Shown: positions 16,479 through 25,044 of the stretch, piece after piece
Numbering within the stretch: position 1 is the first letter of the stretch
Layout of the letters: each line of letters begins with the position of its first letter
NCBI RefSeq assembly: GCF_014653275.1
Contig: NZ_BNAL01000031.1
Coordinates: 1 to 32,606, forward strand
Source: Deinococcus piscis
Lineage (GTDB): Bacteria > Deinococcota > Deinococci > Deinococcales > Deinococcaceae
DNA length: 32,606 nucleotides
Direction of reading: 5' to 3'
Translations under genes and position numbers: made by a program
The notes under the pieces: generated by a model
Databases searched by the model: none
What the model was told of the DNA's origin: nothing
Seen by the model: only the letters and a program-made list of their open reading frames with translations

Positions 16479-17618
16479 ATGCTGACCCGCGCTGACCTGG
16501 AAGCCCGTGAAGCGGCGACGCTTGCTCCTTACGCTGCGCTCAGCCGCGACTCCGGCGGGCGCGAGTATCCCGAACCCGAGAGTGAATCGCGCACGGCCTT
16601 TCAAAAGGACCGTGACCGGGTGCTGCACACCGGGGCCTTCCGGCGGCTGGAGCACAAAACCCAGGTGTTCCTGAACGTGCGGGGCGACCACTACCGTACC
16701 CGGCTGACCCACACGCTGGAAGTGCAGCAGGTGGCCCGCTCGGCGGCGCTGCGGCTGGGGCTCAATGAAACCCTGGCCGAAGCCCAGGCACTGGCGCACG
16801 ATCTGGGGCACCCGCCCTACGGCCACGCGGGCGAGCGGCTGCTGGACGAACTGGTGCGGGCACACGGCGAGAGCAGTGGCTTTGACCACAACGTTCAGGC
16901 GCGGCGCATCGTGACGCAGCTCGAAGACCGCTATGCCGACTTTCCGGGGTTGAATCTGACCCGCACCGTGCTGGACGGCCTGAACAAGCACGGACGGCAG
17001 GGAATAGGCCAGCCCACGCTGGAAGCGCAACTGGTGGACGTGGCCGACGCGCTGGCCTACACCGCCCACGACCTGGAAGACGGCCTGCGTTCGGGGCTGC
17101 TGGAGGAGGGTGAACTGCTGGAGCTGGGCCTGTGGGGGGAGGCGCTGGCCCGCACTGGGCTGGGTGGCATGGGCCTGGACAAGCGGGCGCGCCGCACCCT
17201 GCACCGCGACCTGCTCGGCTATCTGATTGGCGACCTGACGCGGGCCAGTGGGGCTGCCATTGCGACCAGTGGTGTCAGCAGCGTGGCTGGCGTGCGGGCG
17301 CAGCCGGGCTATCTGATTCGGCACAGCCCCGAGGTGGCGGCGCTGCTGGGCGAAACGCGGCAGTTTCTGTTCGCCCGGCTGTACCGTCACTGGCGGGTCG
17401 AGGTACAGGTGGCCCAGGCCGAGCAGATTCTGACCACGCTGTTCGGAGCGTACCTAGCCCGCCCGCAGATGTTGCCGCCTGCCTACGCCGCCCGCCTGGA
17501 GGCAGCGGGCGAGGTCCGCACCGTATGCGACTTTATTGCGGGCATGACTGACCGCTACGCCCTGGACATGTACGAGGAACTGACCCGTCCGGGGCTCAGC
17601 ATGGGGTGGGTGCGGTAG
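16479..17618 (+). CDS. dgt: Deoxyguanosinetriphosphate triphosphohydrolase-like protein
   Basis: A 379-residue HD-domain dNTPase that releases tripolyphosphate from dGTP or other dNTPs in the cytosol. The N-terminal family motif is SRTAFQKDRDRVLHTGAFRR followed by LEHKTQVF. The HD metal residues are RLTHTLEVQQVAR (His), ALAHDLGHPPYGHAGE (HD plus His) and DVADALAYTAHDLEDGL (third Asp). KHGRQG fits the family's substrate loop. The length suits the shorter, non-enterobacterial class of this family. I start at the ATG at 16479 (MLTRADLEA) because a -10 lies just upstream; the frame is open from 16428. Nucleotide preference and the gene symbol are family-level calls. Confidence 0.9.
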   Translation: MLTRADLEAREAATLAPYAALSRDSGGREYPEPESESRTAFQKDRDRVLHTGAFRRLEHKTQVFLNVRGDHYRTRLTHTLEVQQVARSAALRLGLNETLAEAQALAHDLGHPPYGHAGERLLDELVRAHGESSGFDHNVQARRIVTQLEDRYADFPGLNLTRTVLDGLNKHGRQGIGQPTLEAQLVDVADALAYTAHDLEDGLRSGLLEEGELLELGLWGEALARTGLGGMGLDKRARRTLHRDLLGYLIGDLTRASGAAIATSGVSSVAGVRAQPGYLIRHSPEVAALLGETRQFLFARLYRHWRVEVQVAQAEQILTTLFGAYLARPQMLPPAYAARLEAAGEVRTVCDFIAGMTDRYALDMYEELTRPGLSMGWVR

Positions 17619-17658
17619 AAAGCGCAGTCCAAGGGGCGGTTGGGCGCAGGCTGAAGCC

Positions 17659-18186
17659 TCACAGGTCCAGTGCCATGATTTCCATCCTCTTGCCCAGGAG
17701 TCGTTGCTCTCCTACCACCACGAACCCCGCTTTGGCATAGATATGCCGTGCCCGCGTATTTCTGGCTTCCGGGTCAATAAGGACACGCTGCAATTCAGGT
17801 TGCTGCCTCCGTAAGTGCATGAGCAGCGCCTTGATCAGGTCTACGGCCAGGCCATGTCCCAGCCAGCGCTCCTCGCCAATGAACAAGTCTATGCCCCATG
17901 TTTCGCCTGTGGAGCTGCGCCACTTGGCGTAATCACTGGCTTCCGGCACGGGGTAAGCCTGCGCGTAAGCTACCGCCTCAGTGCCAAGCGTAACCATGAA
18001 CCCCACTGCGTCCCGTGCTGGGCCGAAGTAATGGGCCTGCACCTGCTGGAGTGTGCGGTCTCCATCGTCCCAGAACTCGCGCACATGGGGCTGCTGTAGC
18101 CAGCCGTGCAGCAAAGGCAAGTGCGAAGGTGCCAGGTCCTGAAAGGTCAAAGTGACGGCCTGGTTGCACGCCTTCATGCGGCTCAT
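17659..18186 (-). CDS. GNAT acetyltransferase resembling aminoglycoside AAC(6') enzymes
   Basis: A 175-residue cytosolic acetyl-CoA-dependent N-acetyltransferase. Its layout follows the AAC(6')-Ib group: VTLTFQDLAPSHLPLLHGWL, PHVREFWDDGDRTLQQVQAH, VAYAQAYPV, the acetyl-CoA site GIDLFIGEERWLGHGLAVDL, then VLIDPEARNTRARHIYAKAG. Such proteins can acetylate aminoglycosides, but the same subfamily also acts on siderophore or peptide amines, so resistance is not shown. The ATG overlaps the TGA of the ion-channel gene by four bases (ATGA), so it is translated with the channel. An alternative start lies three codons later (18177). Confidence 0.85.
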   Translation of the reverse strand: MSRMKACNQAVTLTFQDLAPSHLPLLHGWLQQPHVREFWDDGDRTLQQVQAHYFGPARDAVGFMVTLGTEAVAYAQAYPVPEASDYAKWRSSTGETWGIDLFIGEERWLGHGLAVDLIKALLMHLRRQQPELQRVLIDPEARNTRARHIYAKAGFVVVGEQRLLGKRMEIMALDL

Positions 18187-19019
18187 CCCGGCAAGTTCTC
18201 GCCACACCGCTTGCAGTAGTGTGCGTCGGTGTCGTGCTTGCCCAGGCCGCACTGCGGGCAGTGCCGTCCCTGACGGGCTTCCTTGGCCTCCTGCAAGCCT
18301 ACAGTCACGATGCCGGTGGGCACGGCGATAATCGCGTAGCCCAGCAGCATCGCCAGTGTGGCGAGGAACTTGCCCAGGCCCGTCTTGGGCGAGATGTCGC
18401 CGTAGCCGACGGTGGTCACGGTCACCACCGCCCAGTAGATGGAGGTGGGAATGGACGTAAAGCCGTTCTCTGGCCCTTCGATCAGATACAGCAGCGTGCC
18501 GAACACGATCACCAGCGACAGCACCGAAATAAAGAACACGGTGATGCGCTCGCGGCTGGCGGTCAGGGCCTCGCCCAGCAGCGCTGCTTGGTCGGTGTAG
18601 CGGGCCAGCTTGAACACCCGGAACACCCGCAGCAGCCGCAGTGCCCGCACCACCAGCAGGTACTGGCTGCCCGGAAACAGCAGGCTGAGGTACGAGGGCA
18701 AGATAGTCAGCAGGTCCACCACACCGTAAAAGCTGCCCGCGTACCGCCGCGCCCGCCGTGCCCCCAGCAGCCGCCCGATGTAGTCCAGCGTAAAGATCAC
18801 CGTAAAGCCCCACTCGGCCCAGCGCAGGATGGCCTTCCACTCCGGACTCAGGCCGCTGATGCTTTCGGCCATCACGGCCAGCACCGAAGCCACGATCAGG
18901 AAGATCAGCACCTTGTCGTACAGCCGGGCGGCGGGGCTGCTCAGCCCAAAGATGATGTCGCCCAGTGCCCGCCGCCAGGGAGCACGGCGGTCAGAAAGTG
19001 AAGAAGCAGAGTGCGGCAT
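18183..19019 (-). CDS. Voltage-gated potassium channel with C-terminal zinc ribbon
   Basis: A 278-residue six-TM voltage-gated cation channel subunit. S1-S3 lie at about residues 30-130, the S4 voltage sensor is VVRALRLLRVFRVFKLARY with Arg/Lys at every third position, and the S5-pore-S6 unit includes the K+ selectivity filter TVGYGD in YWAVVTVTTVGYGDISP. S6 continues as ATLAMLLGYAIIAVPTGIV. The C-terminus is unusual: a short zinc ribbon with CPQCG and CKRCG pairs after the last helix. I start at the ATG at 19019 (MPHSASSLSD); the open frame reaches 19331 but that extension is basic low-complexity. A TAGACT -10 lies 10 bases upstream of this ATG. Confidence 0.9.
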   Translation of the reverse strand: MPHSASSLSDRRAPWRRALGDIIFGLSSPAARLYDKVLIFLIVASVLAVMAESISGLSPEWKAILRWAEWGFTVIFTLDYIGRLLGARRARRYAGSFYGVVDLLTILPSYLSLLFPGSQYLLVVRALRLLRVFRVFKLARYTDQAALLGEALTASRERITVFFISVLSLVIVFGTLLYLIEGPENGFTSIPTSIYWAVVTVTTVGYGDISPKTGLGKFLATLAMLLGYAIIAVPTGIVTVGLQEAKEARQGRHCPQCGLGKHDTDAHYCKRCGENLPG

Positions 19020-19029
19020 GGTGGGGCCC

Positions 19030-19035
19030 AGTCTA
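19030..19035 (-). promoter_or_regulatory. -10 element TAGACT of the channel-acetyltransferase operon
   Basis: The hexamer on the minus strand ends 10 bases before the ATG at 19019. It supports this start over the longer open frame. Confidence 0.5.
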
Positions 19036-19242
19036 CCGATGTGGATGGCGGGTGAATAGCTCGGTTTCAGCGGTACGGGCCCGGCCAGCAGGACTTGCAA
19101 CGCTATGAAGCAGAGATGGACCAAACTTCGGCGTCTTTGTGGAGTTCGGGGTTGGTGGAGTTTGGGGAAGCAGACGCGGTACATATACGGCGTCACTTTT
19201 GGGACGAAGCGCCGCAGAGGCGGACGGACACGGTCCGGCCAC

Positions 19243-19269
19243 AAAAAACCCCCGCACACACGGCGGGGG
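19243..19269 (-). terminator. Rho-independent terminator of the DUF4384 gene
   Basis: On the minus strand CCCCCGC (19263-19269) pairs with GCGGGGG (19249-19255) around a 7-base loop and is followed by six T (A at 19243-19248). It lies about 18 bases after the stop at 19288. The rest of 19036-19242 shows no gene I can support. Confidence 0.92.
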
Positions 19270-19287
19270 AGTTGGTCAGACCGGAAC

Positions 19288-20133
<846 letters not shown>

Positions 20134-20242
20134 GGCTCAAGTCTGCACCTGCCGGGTGATGTACACCTGATGACTGGGGCCGAGAACATAGGGCGTTTTC
20201 TCACGTTGCGTCAGCTTTGCCGCTGCACCCACAGAGCGGCGC

Positions 20243-21247
20243 TCAGGGCCGAGGTTTGCCGAATACCTGCACCCAGTAGTGCCCGTAGTCGCTGCCCGGC
20301 ACCTGCACGTAGCTCAGGCCGGTCTGGCTGTAGTCGCCCATCAGCGCGGCGCAGTGACCGGGGCTATCGAGCCAGCCCGCCACGGCTTCGGCGGGTGTGG
20401 GCTGCCCGGCGGCAATGTTCTCGGCGGTGCTGGCGCTGGGATACCCGGCGGCCTGGATGCGCTGGGCGGGCGTGCTGCCGTCCAGCTGACTGGTGTGATC
20501 TACGAAGCCCGCAATGGGCATTGCCAGGGTGTGGGCCAGCGCGGCGCGGTCCAGCGTGGGCACCCGCGTGAGTGGTGGTCGGGCCACGCCGTCGGTGCGG
20601 CCTGTGGCGCAGTTGTAGCGGTTCTGGCGCAGCAGGTTCACGGCTCGCAGCACCTGATCTTCGTAGGTGGCCGACGAGCGCAGTTCAGCCGCTGGAATCT
20701 GGAAGCGCACAGTCCGGTTCAGCGTGCCGCTGCCTGCCGCGATCTGCACGCTGGCCGTGTGGCTTCCGGCCCGCAGGCCCACTGCCTGGGTGCCGACGGG
20801 CTGACCGTCCAGCGTAAAGCGCGGCTGGTAAGGGCGGTACACCACGCTGCCCACATCACTCAGGGTCACGTTGCCCCGGCCCAGCAGCACCACCAGGGCG
20901 GCTTTTTCGCTGCCCTGCGACTTGACATCTACGGTGATTTGACTGCGGCCCACCTCGTACCCGCCCCGGCTGAGGATGACCTGCGCGGTGTATCGCCCTG
21001 GCCGGTAGTAGGTATGACTGACCCGGGTGCCCTGCGCTCCGCTGCCGTCCCCAAAGTCCCAGCGCACGCTGATGTTTCCTGGCACCTGCGCCGCAAAATC
21101 CACCCGCAGCGGGGCCAGTCGCTGGCTGTCAGCTTCGGCAGACACCTGGAAGGTCCCGGTCCCACCCTGGGCCTGGGCGGCGGCGGGTGCAGGCGTCAAG
21201 CTGAGCAGCGCCAGCAGGGCGAGCGTGAACAGGGAGCGCGGGCGCAT
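20243..21247 (-). CDS. Exported PKD-CAP domain protein
   Basis: A 334-residue exported protein. The signal peptide is MRPRSLFTLALLALLSLTPAPAAAQAQ in outline. Residues ~35-110 are a PKD domain (RVDFAAQVPGNISVRWDFGD, GTRVSHTYYRPGRYTAQVIL), followed by a second beta-rich stretch. Residues ~205-334 are a CAP/SCP domain with LRAVNLLRQNRYNC, LDRAALAHTLAMPIAGFVDH, AENIAAGQPTPAEAVAGWLD and SPGHCAALMGDYSQTGLSYV, the same core as the lipoprotein at 8920-9528. The protein is probably at the cell surface, where the PKD part may bind polysaccharide or protein. The ATG at 21247 is supported by a -10 just upstream. Confidence 0.88.
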   Translation of the reverse strand: MRPRSLFTLALLALLSLTPAPAAAQAQGGTGTFQVSAEADSQRLAPLRVDFAAQVPGNISVRWDFGDGSGAQGTRVSHTYYRPGRYTAQVILSRGGYEVGRSQITVDVKSQGSEKAALVVLLGRGNVTLSDVGSVVYRPYQPRFTLDGQPVGTQAVGLRAGSHTASVQIAAGSGTLNRTVRFQIPAAELRSSATYEDQVLRAVNLLRQNRYNCATGRTDGVARPPLTRVPTLDRAALAHTLAMPIAGFVDHTSQLDGSTPAQRIQAAGYPSASTAENIAAGQPTPAEAVAGWLDSPGHCAALMGDYSQTGLSYVQVPGSDYGHYWVQVFGKPRP

Positions 21248-21254
21248 GGGCGGC

Positions 21255-21260
21255 AGTGTA
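21255..21260 (-). promoter_or_regulatory. -10 element TACACT of the PKD-CAP gene
   Basis: The minus-strand hexamer ends 7 bases before the ATG at 21247. It supports this start over the open frame reaching 21328. Confidence 0.5.
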
Positions 21261-21367
21261 TGCCGGGGGTTGGCACAGCATTGTTGCAGGGCGCTGCATC
21301 GGCTGCGGATCTGGGCTGCGGCCCTCACTCAATCTTTAGGGGGATGTGCCCCGCGCTCCGCGCCCGC

Positions 21368-21373
21368 TAGATT
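21368..21373 (+). promoter_or_regulatory. -10 element TAGATT of the DedA gene
   Basis: TAGATT ends 6 bases before a GTG start at 21380, a leaderless arrangement with a non-ATG start codon. Confidence 0.4.
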
Positions 21374-21379
21374 TCAGGC

Positions 21380-21994
21380 GTGATCGAGTGGATGCAGAAC
21401 CTGATGGATTCGATGGGCTATGTCGGCATTTTCCTGCTGATGATCCTGGAGAATATCTTTCCGCCTATTCCCAGCGAACTGATTATGCCTGCGGCAGGTT
21501 TTGCGGCGTCGCCCCAGCGCGGCGACCTCAATATCTTCCTGGTGGTGCTGGTGGGGGCGCTGGGCAGTGTGATCGGCACGCTGCCGCTGTACTACGTGGG
21601 CAAGGTGTTCGGTCTGGAGCGCAGCAAGGCCTGGGCCGACCGCTACGGCAAGTGGCTGACCGTGAGCGGCGAGGACCTGCAAAAAGCCAGCGACTGGTTC
21701 GAGCGCCACGGGACCAGCGCGGTGCTGTTCGGGCGGATGGTGCCGGGCGTGCGTAGCCTGCTGTCCTTGCCCGCTGGCGTGAGCGAGATGGGCCTGCCCC
21801 AGTTCCTGATCTATTCTTTTATCGGGTCGGGACTGTGGGCGGGCCTGCTGGCTGCTGCGGGCTACTTCCTGGGCGAAAACTATGACCGGGTGGAGCAGTA
21901 CGTCGGCCCAGCGTCCAAAATCATCCTGGGCCTGCTGGTCATCGGCTTTGTGTGGTGGGTGCTGAGGCGCCGCCGTGCGGGCAAGGGGGCTTAG
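21380..21994 (+). CDS. DedA/VTT-family inner-membrane protein
   Basis: A 204-residue polytopic membrane protein. DedA proteins are proposed lipid flippases or scramblases, some of which recycle undecaprenyl phosphate or affect membrane energetics. Family motifs are ENIFPPIPSELIMPAAGFAA near the N-terminus, GTLPLYYVGKVFGLERSKAW, then DWFERHGTSAVLFGRMVPGV followed by RSLLSLPAGVSEM, which carries the conserved G-x-R-x-P-G-x-R signature. The hydrophobic last helix precedes a basic tail (RRRRAGKGA). The start is GTG with a -10 directly upstream. The acyl-CoA dehydrogenase gene follows after 106 bases and has its own ribosome site. Confidence 0.92.
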   Translation: MIEWMQNLMDSMGYVGIFLLMILENIFPPIPSELIMPAAGFAASPQRGDLNIFLVVLVGALGSVIGTLPLYYVGKVFGLERSKAWADRYGKWLTVSGEDLQKASDWFERHGTSAVLFGRMVPGVRSLLSLPAGVSEMGLPQFLIYSFIGSGLWAGLLAAAGYFLGENYDRVEQYVGPASKIILGLLVIGFVWWVLRRRRAGKGA

Positions 21995-22090
21995 TCCTAG
22001 CTTGAGCAGTCCTGACCTGAGCAGCGGTAATGGGCCTGGGCCGGACCTGCTCTAATAGGGGTATTCCACACCTTCAACCCCTTGCCACAC

Positions 22091-22096
22091 AGGAGG
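22091..22096 (+). promoter_or_regulatory. Shine-Dalgarno AGGAGG of the acyl-CoA dehydrogenase gene
   Basis: A perfect AGGAGG lies 4 bases before the ATG at 22101. Unlike most first genes here, this transcript has a leader; a possible -10 is TAATAG at 22054-22059. Confidence 0.75.
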
Positions 22097-22100
22097 CCCT

Positions 22101-23270
22101 ATGTTTGACCAGTTTGCCGTGATGGACCTGCTCGCCCCCGAGGAGCGCCAGGCCCGCGCCAGTGCTCGCCAGTACGCCGAAAAAGCCCTGATGCCGCATA
22201 TCGCCGAGTGGTGGGACGCTGGAGACCTGCCGGTGCGTGGGGTGATGCGTGGGTTGGGCACTCAGGGCCTGCTGGGCCCCATGATTCCGCCCGAGTACGG
22301 GGGCAGTGGAGCCAGTTCCAACCTCTACGGCGCACTGATGTACGAGCTGGACCGGGTGGACAGCGGGATTCGCAGCGCGGCCAGTGTGCAGGGCAGTCTG
22401 GTGATGTATCCCATTCATGCTTATGGCAGTGACGAGCAAAAAGCGCAGTACCTGCCGGGTCTCGCCAGCGGTGAGCTGATCGGCTGCTTTGGGCTGACCG
22501 AGGAAAGCGGCGGATCTGACCCCGGCGCGATGCGGACCCGTGCCCGCCGTGATGGGGACGACTGGGTGCTGGACGGCACCAAAATGTGGATCACCAACTC
22601 GCCAGTGGCCGACCTGGCGGTGGTGTGGGCCAAAGTGGAGGAGGGCGGCGAGGACACCGTGCGCGGGTTTGTCGTGCCTACCGATACACCCGGCTACAGC
22701 GCTCCTACCATCAAGCGCAAGATGAGCATGCGGGCCAGCGTGACCGGCGAAATCGTGCTGGATGGCTGCCGGGTGCCCGCTGCGGCCATGCTGCCCGGCG
22801 TGCGCGGACTCAAGGGGCCGCTCTCGTGCCTGACGGGGGCCCGCTTCGGTATCGGCTGGGGGGCGATGGGCGCTCTGGAACTGATGCTGACCACGGCGCT
22901 GGACTACACCGCCACCCGCGTGACTTTTGGGCAGCCCACCGCCAGCCGCCAACTGGTGCAGGACAAGCTGGTCAAGATGGCCACCGACCACTCGGCGGGA
23001 CTGCTGCTGGCCTGGCGGCTGGGTGTGCTCAAAGACGCCGGGCAAATGGACTATGCGCAGGTAAGCATCGTCAAGCGCAACAATGTGCGCCGCGCCCTGG
23101 AAGGGGCCCGGCTGGCCCGTGAGCTGCTGGGCGGGAACGGCATCACCACGGAGTATCCGGTGATTCGCCACATGCTGAACCTGGAAACAGTGGACACCTA
23201 CGAAGGCACCCACGACATTCACACCCTGATTGCCGGGCGCGGCCTGACTGGGCAGGGGGCGATGGGCTAA
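22101..23270 (+). CDS. gcdH: Glutaryl-CoA dehydrogenase-type acyl-CoA dehydrogenase
   Basis: A 389-residue FAD flavoenzyme of the acyl-CoA dehydrogenase superfamily, closest in outline to glutaryl-CoA dehydrogenase, which oxidises and decarboxylates glutaryl-CoA to crotonyl-CoA in Lys/Trp breakdown. Motifs in order are LLGPMIPPEYGGSGASSNLY, CFGLTEESGGSDPGAMRTRA (FAD/substrate loop), GTKMWITNSPVADLAVVWAK, TRVTFGQPTASRQLVQDKLV, the AQVSIVKRNNVRRAL helix and LLGGNGITTEY. The catalytic base is the Glu of VDTYEGTHDIHTLIAGR. The Arg in the substrate loop and the YEGTHDIH block favour the glutaryl-CoA group, but another short acyl-CoA substrate is possible. Confidence 0.85.
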   Translation: MFDQFAVMDLLAPEERQARASARQYAEKALMPHIAEWWDAGDLPVRGVMRGLGTQGLLGPMIPPEYGGSGASSNLYGALMYELDRVDSGIRSAASVQGSLVMYPIHAYGSDEQKAQYLPGLASGELIGCFGLTEESGGSDPGAMRTRARRDGDDWVLDGTKMWITNSPVADLAVVWAKVEEGGEDTVRGFVVPTDTPGYSAPTIKRKMSMRASVTGEIVLDGCRVPAAAMLPGVRGLKGPLSCLTGARFGIGWGAMGALELMLTTALDYTATRVTFGQPTASRQLVQDKLVKMATDHSAGLLLAWRLGVLKDAGQMDYAQVSIVKRNNVRRALEGARLARELLGGNGITTEYPVIRHMLNLETVDTYEGTHDIHTLIAGRGLTGQGAMG

Positions 23271-23317
23271 AGGAGAGAGGGGCTAAAGAGGCCCTGCTCG
23301 GCATTTAAATTCGGCAC

Positions 23318-23974
23318 TTAAATGGCGTGCCCTGGACTCTGGAGCACAGCAGGGAGCACTTGTTCTTCAAATTGTGCCAGGAGGCTAGGAAGAGCGGGCG
23401 ATGCCGCGTTCGGTTGCGGCAGAGTGATGGCCAGCCGCACGGACGCGTTGAGCAGGTGCATACACAAGAGGGCCGTGGTTTGTAGAGCCTCGGCCGATTC
23501 CGAAGGACGCAGTTCACTTAGCTTGTCCAGCAGCATCTGGGCGTGCCGCTGCACATCCTGCGCTTCAAGCGCTTGAAGCTGGGTATCCGCCTGAGTCGAA
23601 CCCCAGATATTCCTCAGAGCGGGATTCTCCTGATACAGCCAGTAGTACTGCTGCGTGAGCCGGCGCATGGCTTCCAGCAGCTTGGCCTCGGTGGTCACTG
23701 GTTCTAGGGCGGCCTGCACGCAGCGGTGCCCTTGCTCCTGAAATTGGTGAACCAGGGTGGCAATCAGCGCCGTCTTGTCGGGGAAATATTGATAGAGCGA
23801 ACCGATGGAAATACCGCTTTGCTCGGCAATATCGCTCATGCGGAGGCTGTGACTTCCATGGGCGGCAATGTACTGCGCTGCTGCGCCCAGAATCGTCTCA
23901 AAGCGCTGTTTGGAGCGCTGCTGAGAGGGAACTTTGCGGGGTTGCAGCTGAGGAAGAGCAGAAAGTTCAGGCAT
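23318..23974 (-). CDS. TetR-family transcriptional regulator
   Basis: A 218-residue repressor-type DNA-binding protein. After a Gln/Lys-rich N-terminal tail, the TetR helix-turn-helix runs about residues 25-70: RFETILGAAAQYIAAHGSHS, MSDIAEQSGISIGSLYQYFP, DKTALIATLV. The C-terminal ~140 residues are the variable ligand-binding and dimerisation domain, including a TetR_C-like QQYYWLYQENPALRNIWGST. The start at 23974 is preceded by AGAGG. It is divergent from a DUF1772 membrane protein gene, and a palindromic operator lies between them next to its own -35, so self-repression and control of the neighbour are likely. The ligand is unknown. Confidence 0.92.
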   Translation of the reverse strand: MPELSALPQLQPRKVPSQQRSKQRFETILGAAAQYIAAHGSHSLRMSDIAEQSGISIGSLYQYFPDKTALIATLVHQFQEQGHRCVQAALEPVTTEAKLLEAMRRLTQQYYWLYQENPALRNIWGSTQADTQLQALEAQDVQRHAQMLLDKLSELRPSESAEALQTTALLCMHLLNASVRLAITLPQPNAASPALPSLLAQFEEQVLPAVLQSPGHAI

Positions 23975-23994
23975 AAAAGGACCTCTTGCAAAAC

Positions 23995-24023
23995 AGAATA
24001 TGAGGAAGTATCGTGTCTTCCAA
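23995..24023 (-). promoter_or_regulatory. Promoter of the TetR regulator gene
   Basis: On the minus strand TTGGAA (24018-24023) and TATTCT (23995-24000) are separated by exactly 17 bases. The -35 overlaps the operator palindrome at 24022-24044 by two bases. Confidence 0.65.
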
Positions 24024-24044
24024 ACGTGATAACTCCTCACGTTT
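24022..24044. promoter_or_regulatory. Probable TetR operator, AAACGTGA-N7-TCACGTTT
   Basis: Perfect 8-bp arms (24022-24029 and 24037-24044) are separated by 7 bases in the intergenic region between the divergent regulator and DUF1772 genes. Its overlap with the regulator -35 and its position just before the GGAGG of the other gene fit a TetR dimer site controlling both. Confidence 0.7.
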
Positions 24045-24054
24045 TGGAGGATGT

Positions 24055-24543
24055 ATGAATCTTGGGCAAACAGCTTTGGCGGTCCTTGCGGCTGGTGGCA
24101 GTGCACTGATGGCTGGTACCTTCTTCGGATTTTCTTCGTTCATCATGCCCGCGCTTCAGCGGCTGCCTTCACATCAGGGCGTGGCGAGCATGCAGAGCAT
24201 CAATCTGGTGGTGCTCAAATCCAGTTTCATGCCAGTGTTTATGGGTACGGCTCTGGTCAGCGCCGTGCTTCTGGTGGTTCTGGCCCGGTCCTGGCGGGAA
24301 AGCGGGGTTCTATTTGTCTTGATAGGCAGCAGTCTGTATCTGGTAGGCGTGTTTGGCGTGACGGTTGCTGTTAATGTTCCACTCAATGAGGCTCTGGCCC
24401 GCGTGACGCTTGGCCGCACTGAGCCGGATGGAGAGTGGGTGCGTTTCTTGGAGGGCTGGCTCCCGGCCAACCATCTGCGTGCCGCAGCGGGCGGGGTGGC
24501 TGCGAGCTTGCTGATTTATGGGGTCTGGCGGTCCCACTCCTGA
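24055..24543 (+). CDS. DUF1772-type integral membrane protein
   Basis: A 162-residue membrane protein with four predicted hydrophobic helices: TALAVLAAGGSALMAGTFFG, FMPVFMGTALVSAVLLVVLA, VLFVLIGSSLYLVGVFGVTV and AAAGGVAASLLIYGVW. The conserved DUF1772 features are an N-terminal Gly/Phe pair with FSSFIMPALQRL and an internal NVPLNEALA loop, where an anthrone-oxygenase-like activity has been proposed for fungal relatives; bacterial function is unknown. GGAGG lies 4 bases before the ATG at 24055. The gene is probably repressed by the divergent TetR protein, so it may be induced by a hydrophobic or aromatic compound; that is inference. Confidence 0.8.
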   Translation: MNLGQTALAVLAAGGSALMAGTFFGFSSFIMPALQRLPSHQGVASMQSINLVVLKSSFMPVFMGTALVSAVLLVVLARSWRESGVLFVLIGSSLYLVGVFGVTVAVNVPLNEALARVTLGRTEPDGEWVRFLEGWLPANHLRAAAGGVAASLLIYGVWRSHS

Positions 24544-24600
24544 CGCGGAGAGCTGCTGGCGCGTGGCTCTGAACAGCGAATCAGACCACAGCCAGGCCGC

Positions 24601-24606
24601 TAGCAT
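24601..24606 (+). promoter_or_regulatory. -10 element TAGCAT of crcB
   Basis: TAGCAT ends 6 bases before the ATG at 24613. No fluoride riboswitch is visible in the 69 bases between this gene and the one before it. Confidence 0.45.
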
Positions 24607-24612
24607 GTGCCC

Positions 24613-24984
24613 ATGACCTGGCTGTATATCGCTCTGGGTGGCGCGGCGGGCGCTGTGTTGCGTCACGCCGCCGGGCTGCTGCTGGCTCCCCTCACCCTGC
24701 GGGCGGGCTGGCCGCTGAGCGTGGTGCTGATCAATGTGCTGGGGGCCTTTCTGATGGGGCTGTTGCTCACACTGGTGGGCCGAGGCCTGTTGCCCGACGC
24801 AGCGCGGCTGGCGCTGGGCACCGGACTGCTGGGCGGCTTTACGACCTTCAGCACATTTAGCGTGGACCTGGATCAGTTGCTGACGCGTGGGGCTTACGGT
24901 GAAGCGGCGCTCTATGTGGGCCTGAGCGTGGGCGGCGGCCTAATGGCAGCAGTGCTGGGCCGGGTGCTGGCGCAGCAGCTGTAG
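24613..24984 (+). CDS. crcB: Fluoride channel CrcB/Fluc
   Basis: A 123-residue inner-membrane protein that forms dual-topology dimers exporting fluoride. Four hydrophobic helices are visible, with family motifs [13 protein letters not shown] in TM1, [14 protein letters not shown] in TM2 (the conserved Asn) and [17 protein letters not shown] in TM3 (the Phe-box and TTFSTF Na+/F- pathway). The length is standard for Fluc. I start at ATG 24613 ([10 protein letters not shown]) rather than the GTG two codons earlier, because a -10 hexamer ends just before that GTG. Confidence 0.95.
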   Translation: MTWLYIALGGAAGAVLRHAAGLLLAPLTLRAGWPLSVVLINVLGAFLMGLLLTLVGRGLLPDAARLALGTGLLGGFTTFSTFSVDLDQLLTRGAYGEAALYVGLSVGGGLMAAVLGRVLAQQL

Positions 24985-25032
24985 GGCTTTCAGAGGACAC
25001 GGCGTGTAAGCCGGGTGTGAGCGGCCCCGCTT

Positions 25033-25038
25033 TAGCCT
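25033..25038 (+). promoter_or_regulatory. -10 element TAGCCT of the lipoprotein gene
   Basis: TAGCCT ends 6 bases before the ATG at 25045, in keeping with the leaderless pattern. Confidence 0.4.
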
Positions 25039-25044
25039 GCTCCC

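Noticed and set aside
18187..18840. N-terminal extension of the AAC(6')-like protein (frame open to 18840)
   Set aside because: The extension reads in a different frame through the channel gene and is low-complexity. The family N-terminus begins right after the ATG at 18186.
23302..23324. Inverted repeat CATTTAA/TTAAATG as a terminator between gcdH and the TetR gene
   Set aside because: Arms are only 7 bp and AT-rich, one arm overlaps the TetR stop codon, and no T-run follows; too weak to list.
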